Source: CAYQVO01 sp964421085
Lineage (GTDB): Bacteria > Bdellovibrionota_C > UBA2361 > CAYQVO01
NCBI GenBank assembly: GCA_964421085.1
Contig: CAYQVO010000008.1
Span: 41,132-105,131 of the forward strand
Length of the DNA stretch: 64,000 nt
Direction of reading: 5' to 3'
Part shown: in pieces, positions 26,977 to 36,441 of the stretch
Layout: each line of letters starts with the position of its first letter
Numbering within the stretch: the stretch's first letter is position 1
Translations under genes and position numbers: made by a program
The notes under the pieces: model-generated
What the model was told of the DNA's origin: nothing
Seen by the model: the letters and a program-made list of their open reading frames with translations, nothing else
Databases searched by the model: none

Positions 26977-28674
26977 TTACGAATATCTCCTCTGCAGAGC
27001 GTCTGCTCCGATTCCAATAATCCAGTGCCCGATGAGGAGATTCATGAAGGCAAGAAGAAAGAGGCTCAGCCCTATTGAGGTAAACCACTGAACGACGCTC
27101 ATGTTCGGGATCGACTCATGAAGAGCTCTGCTTACTACCAGCAGAAAGACGGGAATCAGGTTGAATGCCGACAGAACCATGCATGCGAACATGTTTATGA
27201 CGCTCGCAAGGTTTGCCGAAACCTGCGAAGAATAATCCCAGTCAAATTCGGCGAAAAATGCGCCGATACCGATGCTGCACGCAATGAGGCCATATGAAAC
27301 GATCCAGCTCATCAGCATCGTTATAATCACCAGGACAGGGTCGACATCCAGGGCGAGCGCACCGGTGGTGAGTACGACACTTGATATGCAGCCTATCGGG
27401 CAAAACCACACCATCAGCTTCGTGTGCATGATATCCCTGAGGGAGAGCGGAGCGCACTGCAGCATCCACCACGAAGACCCCTCCAGTGAAATGGAGGGAA
27501 AGACGAACCGTGTGCAGACAGCGCTCATAAGCAGCGATCCCATCCCGATATTTCCAAGCAGAAGCAGAGCATGCCAAAAGCCTTGCAGTTTCTCAGGTAT
27601 CTCATCGAAACGGGCGAGGAAGCGGAAATTATAGATATAGACGATGCATATGCTCAGCAGGAGGATGAGCTGGAGCGTCTGCGTCATATCACGGGCAAAA
27701 AGCCTGAGTTCCTTGACAAAGAAGGCCCGAAAACGCTGAGTCATCATCGGGGTGAGAAACAAAAGCCTGCGCTGGGCTTTTCTGCTTTCGAATCGCTGTC
27801 TGGCGTTGGGAGAAAGCGCTTTCGAGTACGCGTAATAATGGAGCAGAGATATCATAAGGCAGGCAAGACCGACGGATATTACTGCGCTTCCGAGGAGAAG
27901 TAACATCTCTGATGGTTGCGGAAAGGTTCCGCCCGCTGCCTGAACAAGCGCATGGGACGCCCATTTCGCAGGTCCCAGGTGGACGAAATATCCGGCGATA
28001 CTTCGGATTTCCTGGATGAGCGCGCGCATCTGTTCATGCTGATTCAAATTGTAACTTGCGGTCTTCAAAAGCAGAACGATTCCAAACACGCATCCCCCCG
28101 CGAGGAGCACATCACGCGTTCGATTTGCGGGAACCAGGCTGGCAAACAGCACCACAATCGCCATCGCAAGGCCTGTCGCTGTCAGGAAGCAGGGGAGGAG
28201 GATTGCACTGCTCCACAGCATCAATAAGCCGCTTTTCGCAAGATATGTGTCGAAGGCGCAGACCACAGGCAGTCCGAACACGATGTACGTCCATATGGAA
28301 TGGACCACAGCATCGAAGAATTTGCCTGCGAAAAAACTCATCCTTGATACAGGCGCTGCAAGGAGAAACTCGACATCACGCGAGAGAAACAGCGAGCCCA
28401 GGCATCGGATTGCCGAAGCGAGAAAAACAGCCGCAAAAAAGACGGCAAGAAATGGAGCAAGCACAGCCTGGTGCGACAGGGCGGACTCCCTCACGACACG
28501 TGAAGTTTCACGCAGAAAACCAAGAGTACCGGCGTACAGGAAGGCAATAGTAACCAGTGATACGAGCAGTATTATCACCTCGCGGCCAAAAGGCGCTTTT
28601 TTGCATCTTCCGGGAATCCACTTGTTCTTTATCGCCAGAAGCCAGGGCCTCGCGAGAAGTGGAATGAGACCCAT
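26977..28674 (-). CDS. ABC-2-type exporter permease subunit
   Basis: 565 residues with about 12 hydrophobic segments, for example VIILLVSLVTIAFLYAGTLG and LIACSIGIGAFFAEF, separated by short basic loops. There is no ATP-binding motif; it is the membrane partner of the ATPase encoded 7 bases upstream. The ATG at 28674 is preceded by GAGGG. The length and doubled architecture suggest two six-helix halves. The substrate cannot be inferred; neighbours offer no clue beyond general envelope function. Confidence 0.85.
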   Translation of the reverse strand: MGLIPLLARPWLLAIKNKWIPGRCKKAPFGREVIILLVSLVTIAFLYAGTLGFLRETSRVVRESALSHQAVLAPFLAVFFAAVFLASAIRCLGSLFLSRDVEFLLAAPVSRMSFFAGKFFDAVVHSIWTYIVFGLPVVCAFDTYLAKSGLLMLWSSAILLPCFLTATGLAMAIVVLFASLVPANRTRDVLLAGGCVFGIVLLLKTASYNLNQHEQMRALIQEIRSIAGYFVHLGPAKWASHALVQAAGGTFPQPSEMLLLLGSAVISVGLACLMISLLHYYAYSKALSPNARQRFESRKAQRRLLFLTPMMTQRFRAFFVKELRLFARDMTQTLQLILLLSICIVYIYNFRFLARFDEIPEKLQGFWHALLLLGNIGMGSLLMSAVCTRFVFPSISLEGSSWWMLQCAPLSLRDIMHTKLMVWFCPIGCISSVVLTTGALALDVDPVLVIITMLMSWIVSYGLIACSIGIGAFFAEFDWDYSSQVSANLASVINMFACMVLSAFNLIPVFLLVVSRALHESIPNMSVVQWFTSIGLSLFLLAFMNLLIGHWIIGIGADALQRRYS

Positions 28675-28681
28675 GATACCC

Positions 28682-29428
28682 TCACTGCGCGCTTGATGTA
28701 AGGTTTATGAAAATATTCTCGAGGCCATCGTCGGTACCACCGACAAGCGCCCGGATTTCCTGAAGGGTACCGATGGTGAGGAGAGATCCCTTGTGAATGA
28801 TTGCTATTTTATCGGCGAGTTCTTCCGCGACGGAAAGCGTGTGAGTCGAAAGCAATATGGCCATTCCTTCCTTCGCATATCGCTTGAACGACTCCTTGAG
28901 AAATTTCGCTCCATGAGGATCGAGACCCACCATTGGTTCATCCACAACGAGAAGTTTGGGCTGATGAACAAGAGCAGCGCATGCCGCAAGCCTCTGCTTC
29001 ATTCCGTGCGAGTAGCTCTCTATGAGTTCGTCCTGCCAGTCCTTCAGACTGTATTCAGTAAGGAACATGTCGATGCGCTCTTCGGCGACTTCATGCTTGA
29101 TCCTGTAAAGTTCCGTGATGAAGTAAAGAAATTCGCGCCCCGTAAGCTTGTTGTACATGTATGGACGATCGGGAATATATCCGGTGATCTGTTTCGCATG
29201 AATCGGATCACGTTCCATGTCGAACTCTCCGATTCGTATCCGTCCTGATGCAGGACGCAGGACTCCGGCGAGCATCCGCAACGTAGTGGTTTTCCCGGCG
29301 CCGTTCACCCCGAGAAATCCGAAAATCTCTCCCGGCATTATTCTGAATGAGATTTCATTGACGGCTCGAAAATTCCCGTAATCCTTGGTCAGCTTTTCGA
29401 CCTCGAGCATGGGGACCTGGTCGTTCAC
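28682..29428 (-). CDS. ABC transporter ATP-binding protein
   Basis: 248 residues from a GTG at 29428, chosen because GAGGGA sits at good spacing upstream; a TTG at 29458 would add 10 residues. Walker A is GVNGAGKTT, the signature motif is the variant SYSHGMKQRL, Walker B is KLLVVDEPMVGLD, and the H-loop is LLSTHTLSVAEEL. It energises the 12-helix permease encoded downstream. It belongs to the ABC-2 (DRA/NatA-like) exporter group by the YSHGMKQR signature. Confidence 0.93.
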   Translation of the reverse strand: MNDQVPMLEVEKLTKDYGNFRAVNEISFRIMPGEIFGFLGVNGAGKTTTLRMLAGVLRPASGRIRIGEFDMERDPIHAKQITGYIPDRPYMYNKLTGREFLYFITELYRIKHEVAEERIDMFLTEYSLKDWQDELIESYSHGMKQRLAACAALVHQPKLLVVDEPMVGLDPHGAKFLKESFKRYAKEGMAILLSTHTLSVAEELADKIAIIHKGSLLTIGTLQEIRALVGGTDDGLENIFINLTSSAQ

Positions 29429-29542
29429 TTTATCTTCCCTCAAAAAAAGCACCCTCAACTCTTAAGATGACCACGTGGACGGGCGGGGACCAGCCATTCT
29501 CGCACTTGTGTGCGATAAAGATAAAGCTTTTCAAGATGTTCG

Positions 29543-29752
29543 CTATACCAGACAATCATCGCTGCAGGCGGAAGTCTTAATATGCCGGATCCCGTTTCTT
29601 CTGAGAATGCTTTCAATTGCGAGCGAAGCAAGCGCGTAGCCCTCCTCTTCACTTTTTCCAGCTTCGAGCGCTATTTGAGTAATGATTTCAATAAGTTCGC
29701 CGAGCGTTGTGTCGATTCTGGGCTGATAAGAGAAAACCGATTCCTGCTTCAT
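29543..29752 (-). CDS. Small hypothetical protein, 69 residues
   Basis: Starts at the ATG at 29752 with GGGAAG six bases upstream. The sequence (MKQESVFSYQPRIDTTLGEL then helical TQIALEAGKSEEEGYALASL) is a plausible soluble helical protein ending ACSDDCLV. I do not recognise a family. It sits between trmB and the ABC transporter genes on the same strand, 114 bases ahead of the ATPase start. An upstream extension to 29851 looks non-coding (PPAWHRNCMLDD). Confidence 0.5.
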   Translation of the reverse strand: MKQESVFSYQPRIDTTLGELIEIITQIALEAGKSEEEGYALASLAIESILRRNGIRHIKTSACSDDCLV

Positions 29753-29875
29753 ACAATACTTCCCGCATCCATAAGAGCTCCCCGCGGTTATATTTCTGCG
29801 CGGGTCGTCCAGCATACAATTTCGATGCCAGGCTGGAGGGCTGAATTTCAAAAAAAGGTTGGAATGGAAAAAATA

Positions 29876-30547
29876 TTACGTGCGGACAGCCTTGAGGCAG
29901 CAGATTTTCATTCCTTTGGAAAGGAAAAGACCCTCGAATTCTGTTGTGACATTTTCCGACGCATGGTCGCTGTTCCACAGATCTTCGGTAGCCCTCTGCA
30001 CTGCAAACTGCCGGTGAGCAGAAAGCAGAGTCAATGTTTCCCGGAACCGGATCGTGTGGTCAGTCTTATAGGAAAGGAAGCCCGCCGGTTTGAGCAAAAC
30101 AGCGAGGGAATCGAGCATGCGCTCGTTCAGGATTCGGTTTTCTTCCCAGCGTTTCTTGTCCCAGGGGTCGGGAAAATTAACGAATACACCACTGAGTGAC
30201 GCGGGGCCGAAGAGCTCAGGAAGCACCTTCGCGTTGCATCGGAATACGAACACATTTTTCAGTTCCTTCCGGGACGCCTTTGCAGCTGCCTTGTACGCCC
30301 GCTTGTAACGGAGTTCGAATCCGACAAAGCATGCATCAGTCTCCTTTTCCGCATGCTCAACAAGACTTTTGCCCGAGCCGCAGCCGAGTTCGGAGTATAT
30401 CGTTTCGAATCCGGATATCTTTCGCGTGAACGTCGACATCTCCGGCTCCGTGATTTTTCCCCCGTAGCATGGCGCAAGCAGACCTGGAAGCGATTCGACC
30501 CTGTCGATATACGGATTGGTCCATTTTTTAAATACGGGCTTGGACAT
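29876..30547 (-). CDS. trmB: tRNA (guanine-N7-)-methyltransferase TrmB
   Basis: Methylates N7 of G46 in tRNA using SAM. 223 residues with YSELGCGSGKSLVEHA (SAM motif I), CFVGFELRYKRAYKAA, VFVNFPDPWDKKRW (the family hallmark PDPW) and TTEFEGLFLSKG (TxxE motif). The ATG overlaps the stop of the upstream thiN gene by one base (TAATG), so the two are translationally coupled. Confidence 0.93.
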   Translation of the reverse strand: MSKPVFKKWTNPYIDRVESLPGLLAPCYGGKITEPEMSTFTRKISGFETIYSELGCGSGKSLVEHAEKETDACFVGFELRYKRAYKAAAKASRKELKNVFVFRCNAKVLPELFGPASLSGVFVNFPDPWDKKRWEENRILNERMLDSLAVLLKPAGFLSYKTDHTIRFRETLTLLSAHRQFAVQRATEDLWNSDHASENVTTEFEGLFLSKGMKICCLKAVRT

Positions 30548-31203
30548 TATCTACACACACCCGGAGCTTCTCCTGTCACAATCAGCAGCAGTCCGGTTTT
30601 CAGACTGATTTCTGCAGTATTGCTCCTGAAAACATTGCTGAGGCTTCTTGTCGATCCAAGATAAAGTGATTCATCGTCAAGTATCCACTTTGCGCCGATC
30701 AGGGAGACGCCTGTTGCTACTGGGCTGAGCGGTATAAGAGACAGCGGCAGGTCCTCCGCGCCCGAAATCTTGATTCTATCGCCTCCCCTTATGATTACCG
30801 CCTCAGTCGTGCCGTCTGTGAGTGTTATGGGCATGCCCGAATATTTCGGAAGAGAAGTCAGGAGAATGTTTCCCAGCATGTGATCAGTCCGCCCTCCAAA
30901 GGCGCAGCAGACAAGGACCGAATCCGCACGTCGTTGCAGTGCGTAGTCGAGGGCGAGTTCCAGGTCCGTTTCGTCCTTGTCAGAGGAGTACCGAATCATC
31001 TCCACTCCCTGAGCTTCGAGCTTCTCGATTGTCGTATTGTCCAGGGAGTCGAGATCGCCGATGACAACATCGGGGACAATTCCAAATGTTAAAGAATTGT
31101 TAGCGCCCCCGTCGGCGCACACTATCAGAGCGGGTCCAAATGCTTTCGCTTTCGCAAAAACCGATTCGCTGTTGTCTCCATTGGCAAATACAATGATCTT
31201 CAT
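30547..31203 (-). CDS. thiN: Thiamine diphosphokinase
   Basis: Converts thiamine to thiamine diphosphate with ATP. The protein begins MKIIVFANGD at 31203; a GTG two codons upstream is the alternative. Motifs: LIVCADGGANNSL, VVIGDLDSLD, SSDKDETDLELALDYAL and FGGRTDHMLGNI, which are the conserved Asp-rich substrate-binding elements of the ThiN/TPK family. It is overlapped by trmB downstream. I looked for a TPP riboswitch upstream and did not see one. Confidence 0.92.
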   Translation of the reverse strand: MKIIVFANGDNSESVFAKAKAFGPALIVCADGGANNSLTFGIVPDVVIGDLDSLDNTTIEKLEAQGVEMIRYSSDKDETDLELALDYALQRRADSVLVCCAFGGRTDHMLGNILLTSLPKYSGMPITLTDGTTEAVIIRGGDRIKISGAEDLPLSLIPLSPVATGVSLIGAKWILDDESLYLGSTRSLSNVFRSNTAEISLKTGLLLIVTGEAPGVCR

Positions 31204-31209
31204 CAGCAC

Positions 31210-31635
31210 ACCAGGGATTTTTCAAACCGCTTTCTACAACACCGGCAAATGTTGAATTATGTTCAGTCAAATCATTTGTCCTTTTTGCGAAAGTTGCAAT
31301 CCTTCGCTCTGCGATGATTGATCCGTGTTCATCAAAATGCCGCCGCTTGATGTTTACTTTGCATTCCAAGGGTTTATATTATGAGGTTGCTTTTCTGCAG
31401 CGGAGAGTCCTGTCTCATCAGTGGCATGGCGAAGTGCGTTATCTGCCCGTCAAGTGGTCTGTCGGTGATGACCAGTTTGCAGGAAGAAGAAGTTAAGACG
31501 CAATGTGGTAGAGAAATTTACGGCGCATCGGGCCGGTCTTGATGGATCTCTCTCGTTTTTGAAGTGAGGGCAGAGAGGGGTTTTGTAGTCTCGTGTTGCC
31601 GGAGGAATAAGAGTTCGTCCGGCGATGAGGATAGA
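31210..31635. other. Divergent intergenic region upstream of the glycogen-synthase-like gene
   Basis: About 425 bases between thiN (minus) and the glycosyltransferase (plus). TTTACT at 31353-31358 and TATATT at 31375-31380 are 16 bases apart and could be a promoter, with a long leader of about 250 bases. A 53-codon frame at 31381-31542 has no ribosome-binding site. Nothing else is recognisable. Confidence 0.4.
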
Positions 31636-32976
31636 ATGAAAGTTTTGATGCTTGGATGGGAATACCCGCCTAATATAAGCGGGGGACTTGGCACTGCATG
31701 CGAAGGTTTGACTGATGCACTGGCGCGTCTGGGCGGATTCGATATCGACTTTGTCGTTCCCTACCTGTACGGCGGAGAAATTGCACCACACATGAGACTT
31801 GTCGACGCGTCAACCGGCCGGGACGCGCACGGGAATCTTCTCGAACTCGCGCGCGGCATCATCGAGGATTCCGGCGATGATTTGACCAGCACGATAAAAA
31901 CGTACCGCATCCCGAGCTTTCTCTCTCCTTACTGGAGTGATGAGCAGTACAAGGAACTGAGGGAGAAAGTCGCATCCGGCGGCCTCTCTGAAAAAGAACT
32001 GCTGGAGCTCTTCGGGGAGGACATTAAACAGCGTGCAAGCCAGCGCAAAGGGTCGCATTATGGCCGCGATATTTTTGAAGAAGTGACCCGGTTTGCAGAA
32101 CGGGTGGTCAATCTTCTTTCGCGCAACCGGTACGATATAGTTCACGCTCACGACTGGATGACGATGCCGGCTGGGGTGGCAGTAAGCAGGCTTACAGGCG
32201 CTCCTCTGGTCCAGCATGTCCACAGTCTCGAATACGATCGATGTGGCCCGGGGGGGCATCCGAAGATTCGCGAGATCGAAGACCGAGGTGTTCACAGTGC
32301 GAGGAAGGTTATCGCAGTAAGTCATTACACCGCCGGAATTATTTCAACAGGATATGGAATAATGCGGGAAAAAATCGCGGTAGTGCATAACGGTGTGTAT
32401 CCCCGTCAAATGATTCTTCAATACAAAGACAAAAAGAAGTGGCCGGACCATGTCGTGCTCTTCCTGGGGCGAATTACTTTTCAGAAGGGTCCGGAATATT
32501 TTGTGGAAGCCGCCGCAAAGGTGGTTCCTCACGTTCCCGATGTTCTGTTCGTAATGGCAGGCGCAGGAGATATGCTGCTGAGAGTCAAGAATCGAGTGCG
32601 GGATCTCGGACTTGAAGGGCACTTCCAGTTCCCCGGTTTTCTGCGCGGCGCAAAGCTCGAAGAAGTTTTTTCTGCGGCTGACTTGTATGTGATGCCCTCG
32701 GTTTCCGAGCCTTTCGGACTCTCCGCCCTGGAAGCAGTTAGTTTCGACACGCCGACCATCATTTCAAAACAATCAGGGGTAGCTGAGGTGTTAAGCCATT
32801 CCCTGAAAGCCGACTTCTGGGATGTCAACAGGATGGCGGATTTAATGATTAATACCCTTTGCTACAAGGACTTGAGGTCTGACATGGTTTCAATGGCCCG
32901 AAACGAGATGTCACGGCTTAGATGGGACGCTGCTGCTAAAAAGGTTGCAGCTATTTACCGCAGTATTGTTGATTAA
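31636..32976 (+). CDS. Glycogen-synthase-like GT-B glycosyltransferase (GT4/GT5)
   Basis: 446 residues from the ATG at 31636 with AGGA upstream; the frame is open 5' to 31564 but the family N-terminus is MKVLMLGWEYPPNISGGLG. This has the Gly-Gly ADP/UDP-sugar loop of starch/glycogen synthases. HAHDWMTM, HVHSLEYDR, FLGRITFQKGPEYF and SEPFGLSALEAV (EX7E motif) complete the GT-B set. It likely elongates alpha-1,4-glucan or makes a related glucoside. The GH57 gene follows on the same strand, supporting an alpha-glucan storage role. Confidence 0.88.
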   Translation: MKVLMLGWEYPPNISGGLGTACEGLTDALARLGGFDIDFVVPYLYGGEIAPHMRLVDASTGRDAHGNLLELARGIIEDSGDDLTSTIKTYRIPSFLSPYWSDEQYKELREKVASGGLSEKELLELFGEDIKQRASQRKGSHYGRDIFEEVTRFAERVVNLLSRNRYDIVHAHDWMTMPAGVAVSRLTGAPLVQHVHSLEYDRCGPGGHPKIREIEDRGVHSARKVIAVSHYTAGIISTGYGIMREKIAVVHNGVYPRQMILQYKDKKKWPDHVVLFLGRITFQKGPEYFVEAAAKVVPHVPDVLFVMAGAGDMLLRVKNRVRDLGLEGHFQFPGFLRGAKLEEVFSAADLYVMPSVSEPFGLSALEAVSFDTPTIISKQSGVAEVLSHSLKADFWDVNRMADLMINTLCYKDLRSDMVSMARNEMSRLRWDAAAKKVAAIYRSIVD

Positions 32977-33120
32977 TCTGCTAAAGATTTGTAATATCAA
33001 ACTTCTGCGGTACACTGGCAAAGAATAAATTTTTGTTGTTTCACTGGTGGAACAGCTGAAATTGTCGTCTTCTATTGGTTCGATTGCTGCGGCGCCAGTT
33101 CTTCAAGTTTGGGGTTTCTC

Positions 33121-34476
33121 ATGTCATCTGTGATTTTATATTTTCAGGTTCACCAGCCATACCGTCTTCGCCGGTACTCGTATTTTGAAATCTCCAGGAA
33201 ACATAATTATTTCAACGAAGAGCTGAACGCCTTTGTTCTGAGAAAGGTCGCCGCTAAATGCTACATCCCGGCAAACCGTGTACTCCTGCGGCTGATAAGA
33301 CGATACGAGGGAGCTTTTCGCGTGGCGTTTTCTCTTACCGGAATAGCCGTCGAGCAGATGGAGCGATACGCGCCGGAAGCGCTGGACAGTTTTGTCGAAC
33401 TCGCGCAGACCGGGTGCGTCGAGTTTCTAGGGGAAACCTATTACCATTCTCTCGCCGCCCTGTACAACAGGCAGGAATTCGTCGAACAGGTTCGGCAGCA
33501 TTCAGATCTCATGCAGAACCTTTTTCACTGCAGGCCCAGAGTATTCCGGAATACCGAATTGATTTACAACGACGAGATCGGAAATCTTGCGGCTGAACTC
33601 GGATACAGGGGAATTATCGCCGAAGGAGTTGATGATGTTCTTCAGTGGCGAAGCCCGAATCATATTTACAATGTTCCGGGGCGCGATGTTAAAGTCCTCA
33701 TGAAGAACTATGCCCTTTCTGATGACATCGCTTTCCGCTTCTCCAATCAGGCGTGGCATTCATATCCGCTGACTGGGCCTAAATTCGCGTCCTGGGTCCA
33801 CAATCTGAGCGGCCAGGCTGATGTTCTGAATCTGTTCATGGACTACGAGACGTTCGGCGAGCATCAATGGGAAGCTACCGGGATTTTTGAGTTCCTGGAA
33901 CACATGCCTGCGGAAGTTATGGCAGGAAATGGCTGGGATTTCTGCACGCCGTCGGAGGCGCTGGACCGGTATAATTCCTTCTCTGAAATTTCGTTTCCCC
34001 GCCTGACTTCCTGGGCCGATCTGGAGCGCGACTTGAGCGCCTGGCGAGGCAACAGGATACAGGCCGCGGCTCTTGCACGAATATATTCGTACAGCCGATG
34101 CCTCCTCGAAGCCGGCGACAAAGAAGCGCTCCATCTCTGGCGTCTTCTCCAGACATCGGATCATTTTTATTATATGTGTACGAAGATGTTCGAGGATGGC
34201 GATGTGCACGCGTACTTCAGTCCGTATGAAAGTCCATATGACGCGTTCATTTACTACATGAACATTCTCCGGGATTTCGAACTGCATTATCTCGACCGAA
34301 GGCTTGTGGAGGACCGGCCGACGCTCACGCTCCATGAGATGAACGGCTCCCCGCGACCTTACCAGCTTGAGAATCCATTCGAAGGAGTTCAATTCGTTGA
34401 AAATGGAAACGGTGGTAACGGCGGTGCGAGTCCTCGCTCTCCTGAGAGTGTTCCCTGCCCGAAGGCCATGACATAA
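33121..34476 (+). CDS. Glycoside hydrolase family 57 (alpha-amylase / glucanotransferase type)
   Basis: 451 residues from the ATG at 33121; a TTG four codons upstream is possible. GH57 conserved regions are present in order: YFQVHQPYR (region 1), EFLGETYYHSL (region 2), FRNTELIYND (region 3, Glu nucleophile), and LFMDYETFGEHQW (region 4, Asp acid/base). There is no signal peptide, so it acts on cytoplasmic alpha-glucans. Along with the upstream glycogen-synthase-like enzyme it suggests glycogen turnover. Its last 88 bases overlap the convergent GH43-like gene. Confidence 0.93.
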   Translation: MSSVILYFQVHQPYRLRRYSYFEISRKHNYFNEELNAFVLRKVAAKCYIPANRVLLRLIRRYEGAFRVAFSLTGIAVEQMERYAPEALDSFVELAQTGCVEFLGETYYHSLAALYNRQEFVEQVRQHSDLMQNLFHCRPRVFRNTELIYNDEIGNLAAELGYRGIIAEGVDDVLQWRSPNHIYNVPGRDVKVLMKNYALSDDIAFRFSNQAWHSYPLTGPKFASWVHNLSGQADVLNLFMDYETFGEHQWEATGIFEFLEHMPAEVMAGNGWDFCTPSEALDRYNSFSEISFPRLTSWADLERDLSAWRGNRIQAAALARIYSYSRCLLEAGDKEALHLWRLLQTSDHFYYMCTKMFEDGDVHAYFSPYESPYDAFIYYMNILRDFELHYLDRRLVEDRPTLTLHEMNGSPRPYQLENPFEGVQFVENGNGGNGGASPRSPESVPCPKAMT

Positions 34477-35387
34477 GCATTACTGTCTCTGAAAAACCTC
34501 GCAGGCCACTTTTCTGCTCTTATTTCCCGATCCCACCCTCCGCCGCGTCTGCGTGCTGAATGATAAAGAATCCATTCAGTGCCTTCGATGTCCGTAAAAA
34601 AGGAGCAGTGTCCGGGACCATATGCGGGGAAAGGGAGGGAAGAGCTCTGAATCACCGGCCCCGGCCATTTTCTCCAGCTGTCCGGGTCCAGAGGATCGTC
34701 GGAGACCAGTTCGAGGACACCCACAGCATAATCGTCGGTCCACGACCGGTTTGCAGAAAACACCAGCAAATTCCGCTCTTGCCGTCGGTAAAACTCCGGG
34801 CCTTCGTTTATCCAGGATTCCCAGGGATATTCAGGCGTTGAGATGAGAACCCGGGGTGTTTCGAGACTCCAGGGATTCTTCATCCGTGAAATATAGAGGT
34901 TCTGACGGCCGTCAGAATAACCGGGCCATCCGGACCAAACGAAATATCTGGCGCCGTTTATCTCGAATACAGTGCCGTCGATGGCCCACTTGTCGTCTCC
35001 CGGCGCCGAAATCTTTCCTTTTACCTCATAGGGGCCGGCGGCGCCGCCTGTGGATTCAAGCACATACATCCTGTGGTTTTCGTTTTTCCCGTCATCGGCG
35101 GCAAAATAAAGGTACCATGTTCCATTCAGGTGATGAAGTTCAGGGGCCCAGAGGTTTCTGGAGAAAGAGGTGTCCGCCGGAGGATCGAAGACAACGGTGG
35201 GTGTCCCGGAAGCCGCAGCGTGAATGTCGTCACTTACCCAGATTTGGATGTTTGACCCCGTTGTCTGAGTGTAGAAAAGTCTTGCGCCGTCTGAAACGAG
35301 CCAGGGGTCGGCCCCTCTTTCGGAAACCAGCAACGGCAGTGCTTGAAGCGGCCACAGCATCAGAGAAAGAACCACAAGAAACTTCAT
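34389..35387 (-). CDS. Secreted glycoside hydrolase family 43-like protein
   Basis: 332 residues with a signal peptide (MKFLVVLSLMLWPLQALPLL). Five-bladed beta-propeller signatures of clan GH-F are visible: GADPWLV (catalytic base Asp), NLWAPELHHL (WAPE motif), WAIDGTVFEI (the pKa-modulating Asp) and WINEGPEFYR (general acid Glu). Family members cut arabinan, xylan or beta-galactan side chains. The retained acidic triad supports activity. The 3' end overlaps the convergent GH57 gene by 88 bases. The short interval to fliG (46 bases) places it downstream of that gene on the same strand. Confidence 0.85.
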   Translation of the reverse strand: MKFLVVLSLMLWPLQALPLLVSERGADPWLVSDGARLFYTQTTGSNIQIWVSDDIHAAASGTPTVVFDPPADTSFSRNLWAPELHHLNGTWYLYFAADDGKNENHRMYVLESTGGAAGPYEVKGKISAPGDDKWAIDGTVFEINGARYFVWSGWPGYSDGRQNLYISRMKNPWSLETPRVLISTPEYPWESWINEGPEFYRRQERNLLVFSANRSWTDDYAVGVLELVSDDPLDPDSWRKWPGPVIQSSSLPFPAYGPGHCSFFTDIEGTEWILYHSARRRGGGWDREIRAEKWPARFFRDSNAYVMAFGQGTLSGERGLAPPLPPFPFSTN

Positions 35388-35433
35388 TGAGAGGTTTTAT
35401 GATGTGTCTGACTCAGAGGCGGTTTCCGGATAA

Positions 35434-36441
35434 TCAGACAAATGCATCTTCGGCGCCGCCGCCGCTGACAGCGATCTTGCCTTCGGACTCGAGTCTGCGA
35501 ACGATGTCGACGATGCCCTGCTGAGCCTTTTCGACGTCTTTCACCTTTATGGGCCCTAAAGCTTCGAGGTCTTCTGAAATCATTGCGGCAGCACGCTGAG
35601 AAACGTTCCGGAAGAGAAGATCCCTGAGGTCGGGACTTGCCGTCTTGAGAGCGATGACCAGCTGATCCCGGGGGACTTCCTTGAGGAGAGTCTGAATGCC
35701 GCGGTCGTCGATCTTTTTGAGATCCTCGAAGGTGAACATGAGATTGCGGATCTGTTCCGCCATGTCCGGGTACATTTCTTCGATTTCAGTGAGGATCCGC
35801 TCTTCGTTGGTGCGATCGACGAAGTTGAGGATGTCCGCGGCTGACTTCGCCCCGACGACTTCTTCTTCTTCGGACAATCCTACGCCTCGGAGCTGCTGGC
35901 GAAGGACCTCTCTCACTTCGTCAACGACGTCCGCTTTCACGTTGTTGAGATTCGCAATTCGAATGAGAATGTTTGTCTGCGTTTCCTCATTCATGGTCTG
36001 AAGCACCGTCGCCGCCTGATCGGGATTCATTTTTGTCATGAGGAACGCCACGGTCTGAGGATGCTCTGCCGCAATGAATGAAGTGAGAATCTTTTCCGAA
36101 CAGTCGCCGATAATCGCAGCAATGGGCTCTTTGCGGGAGCCTGTGATGTACTCGAGCAGGCCTTCTCCTGCGCTTTCGCCAAATGCGCCGGTAATGACAT
36201 CCTTGGCAAACTCCCGGCCGTCGACGAGCATTGTTTCGCTGGCCCGCATCATATTGCGGAATTCGGTCGCTATGTCGAACTGAGTTTCGCGGTCGACCTC
36301 GGACACCGCCATAAAGGCGCGGCTTATCCTCTTAACTTCCTGTTCCTCAAGGTGTTGAAGAACCTGGGAGGCGATATCCTTGCCCAGCGACAGCAGCGTA
36401 AGCGCGGCTTTTTCTGTCGGTGAAAGCTCTCTTCCGGGCAT
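35434..36441 (-). CDS. fliG: Flagellar motor switch protein FliG
   Basis: 335 residues, full length for FliG. It forms the rotor ring linking the MS ring to MotA. The N-terminal PTEKAALTLLSLG, middle-domain EHPQTVAFLM (EHPQR-type motif that contacts FliM) and C-terminal MFTFEDLKKIDDRGIQTLLK with charged motor helix residues (DLRDLLFRNVSQRAA) are all present. No other clear flagellar gene is in the window, so here fliG stands apart from an fli operon. Confidence 0.96.
   Translation of the reverse strand: MPGRELSPTEKAALTLLSLGKDIASQVLQHLEEQEVKRISRAFMAVSEVDRETQFDIATEFRNMMRASETMLVDGREFAKDVITGAFGESAGEGLLEYITGSRKEPIAAIIGDCSEKILTSFIAAEHPQTVAFLMTKMNPDQAATVLQTMNEETQTNILIRIANLNNVKADVVDEVREVLRQQLRGVGLSEEEEVVGAKSAADILNFVDRTNEERILTEIEEMYPDMAEQIRNLMFTFEDLKKIDDRGIQTLLKEVPRDQLVIALKTASPDLRDLLFRNVSQRAAAMISEDLEALGPIKVKDVEKAQQGIVDIVRRLESEGKIAVSGGGAEDAFV

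Noticed and set aside
29455..29652. 65-codon minus-strand frame overlapping the ABC ATPase start
   Set aside because: No ribosome-binding site, overlaps a better small gene in another frame, and its composition is unremarkable.
31204..31380. TPP riboswitch upstream of thiN
   Set aside because: I looked for the conserved CTGAGA and related THI-box elements on the minus strand and did not find them.
31381..31542. 53-codon plus-strand frame with several Cys (MRLLFCSGESCLISG)
   Set aside because: No Shine-Dalgarno, and the ATG directly abuts a possible -10 box, so it could not be translated from that promoter.
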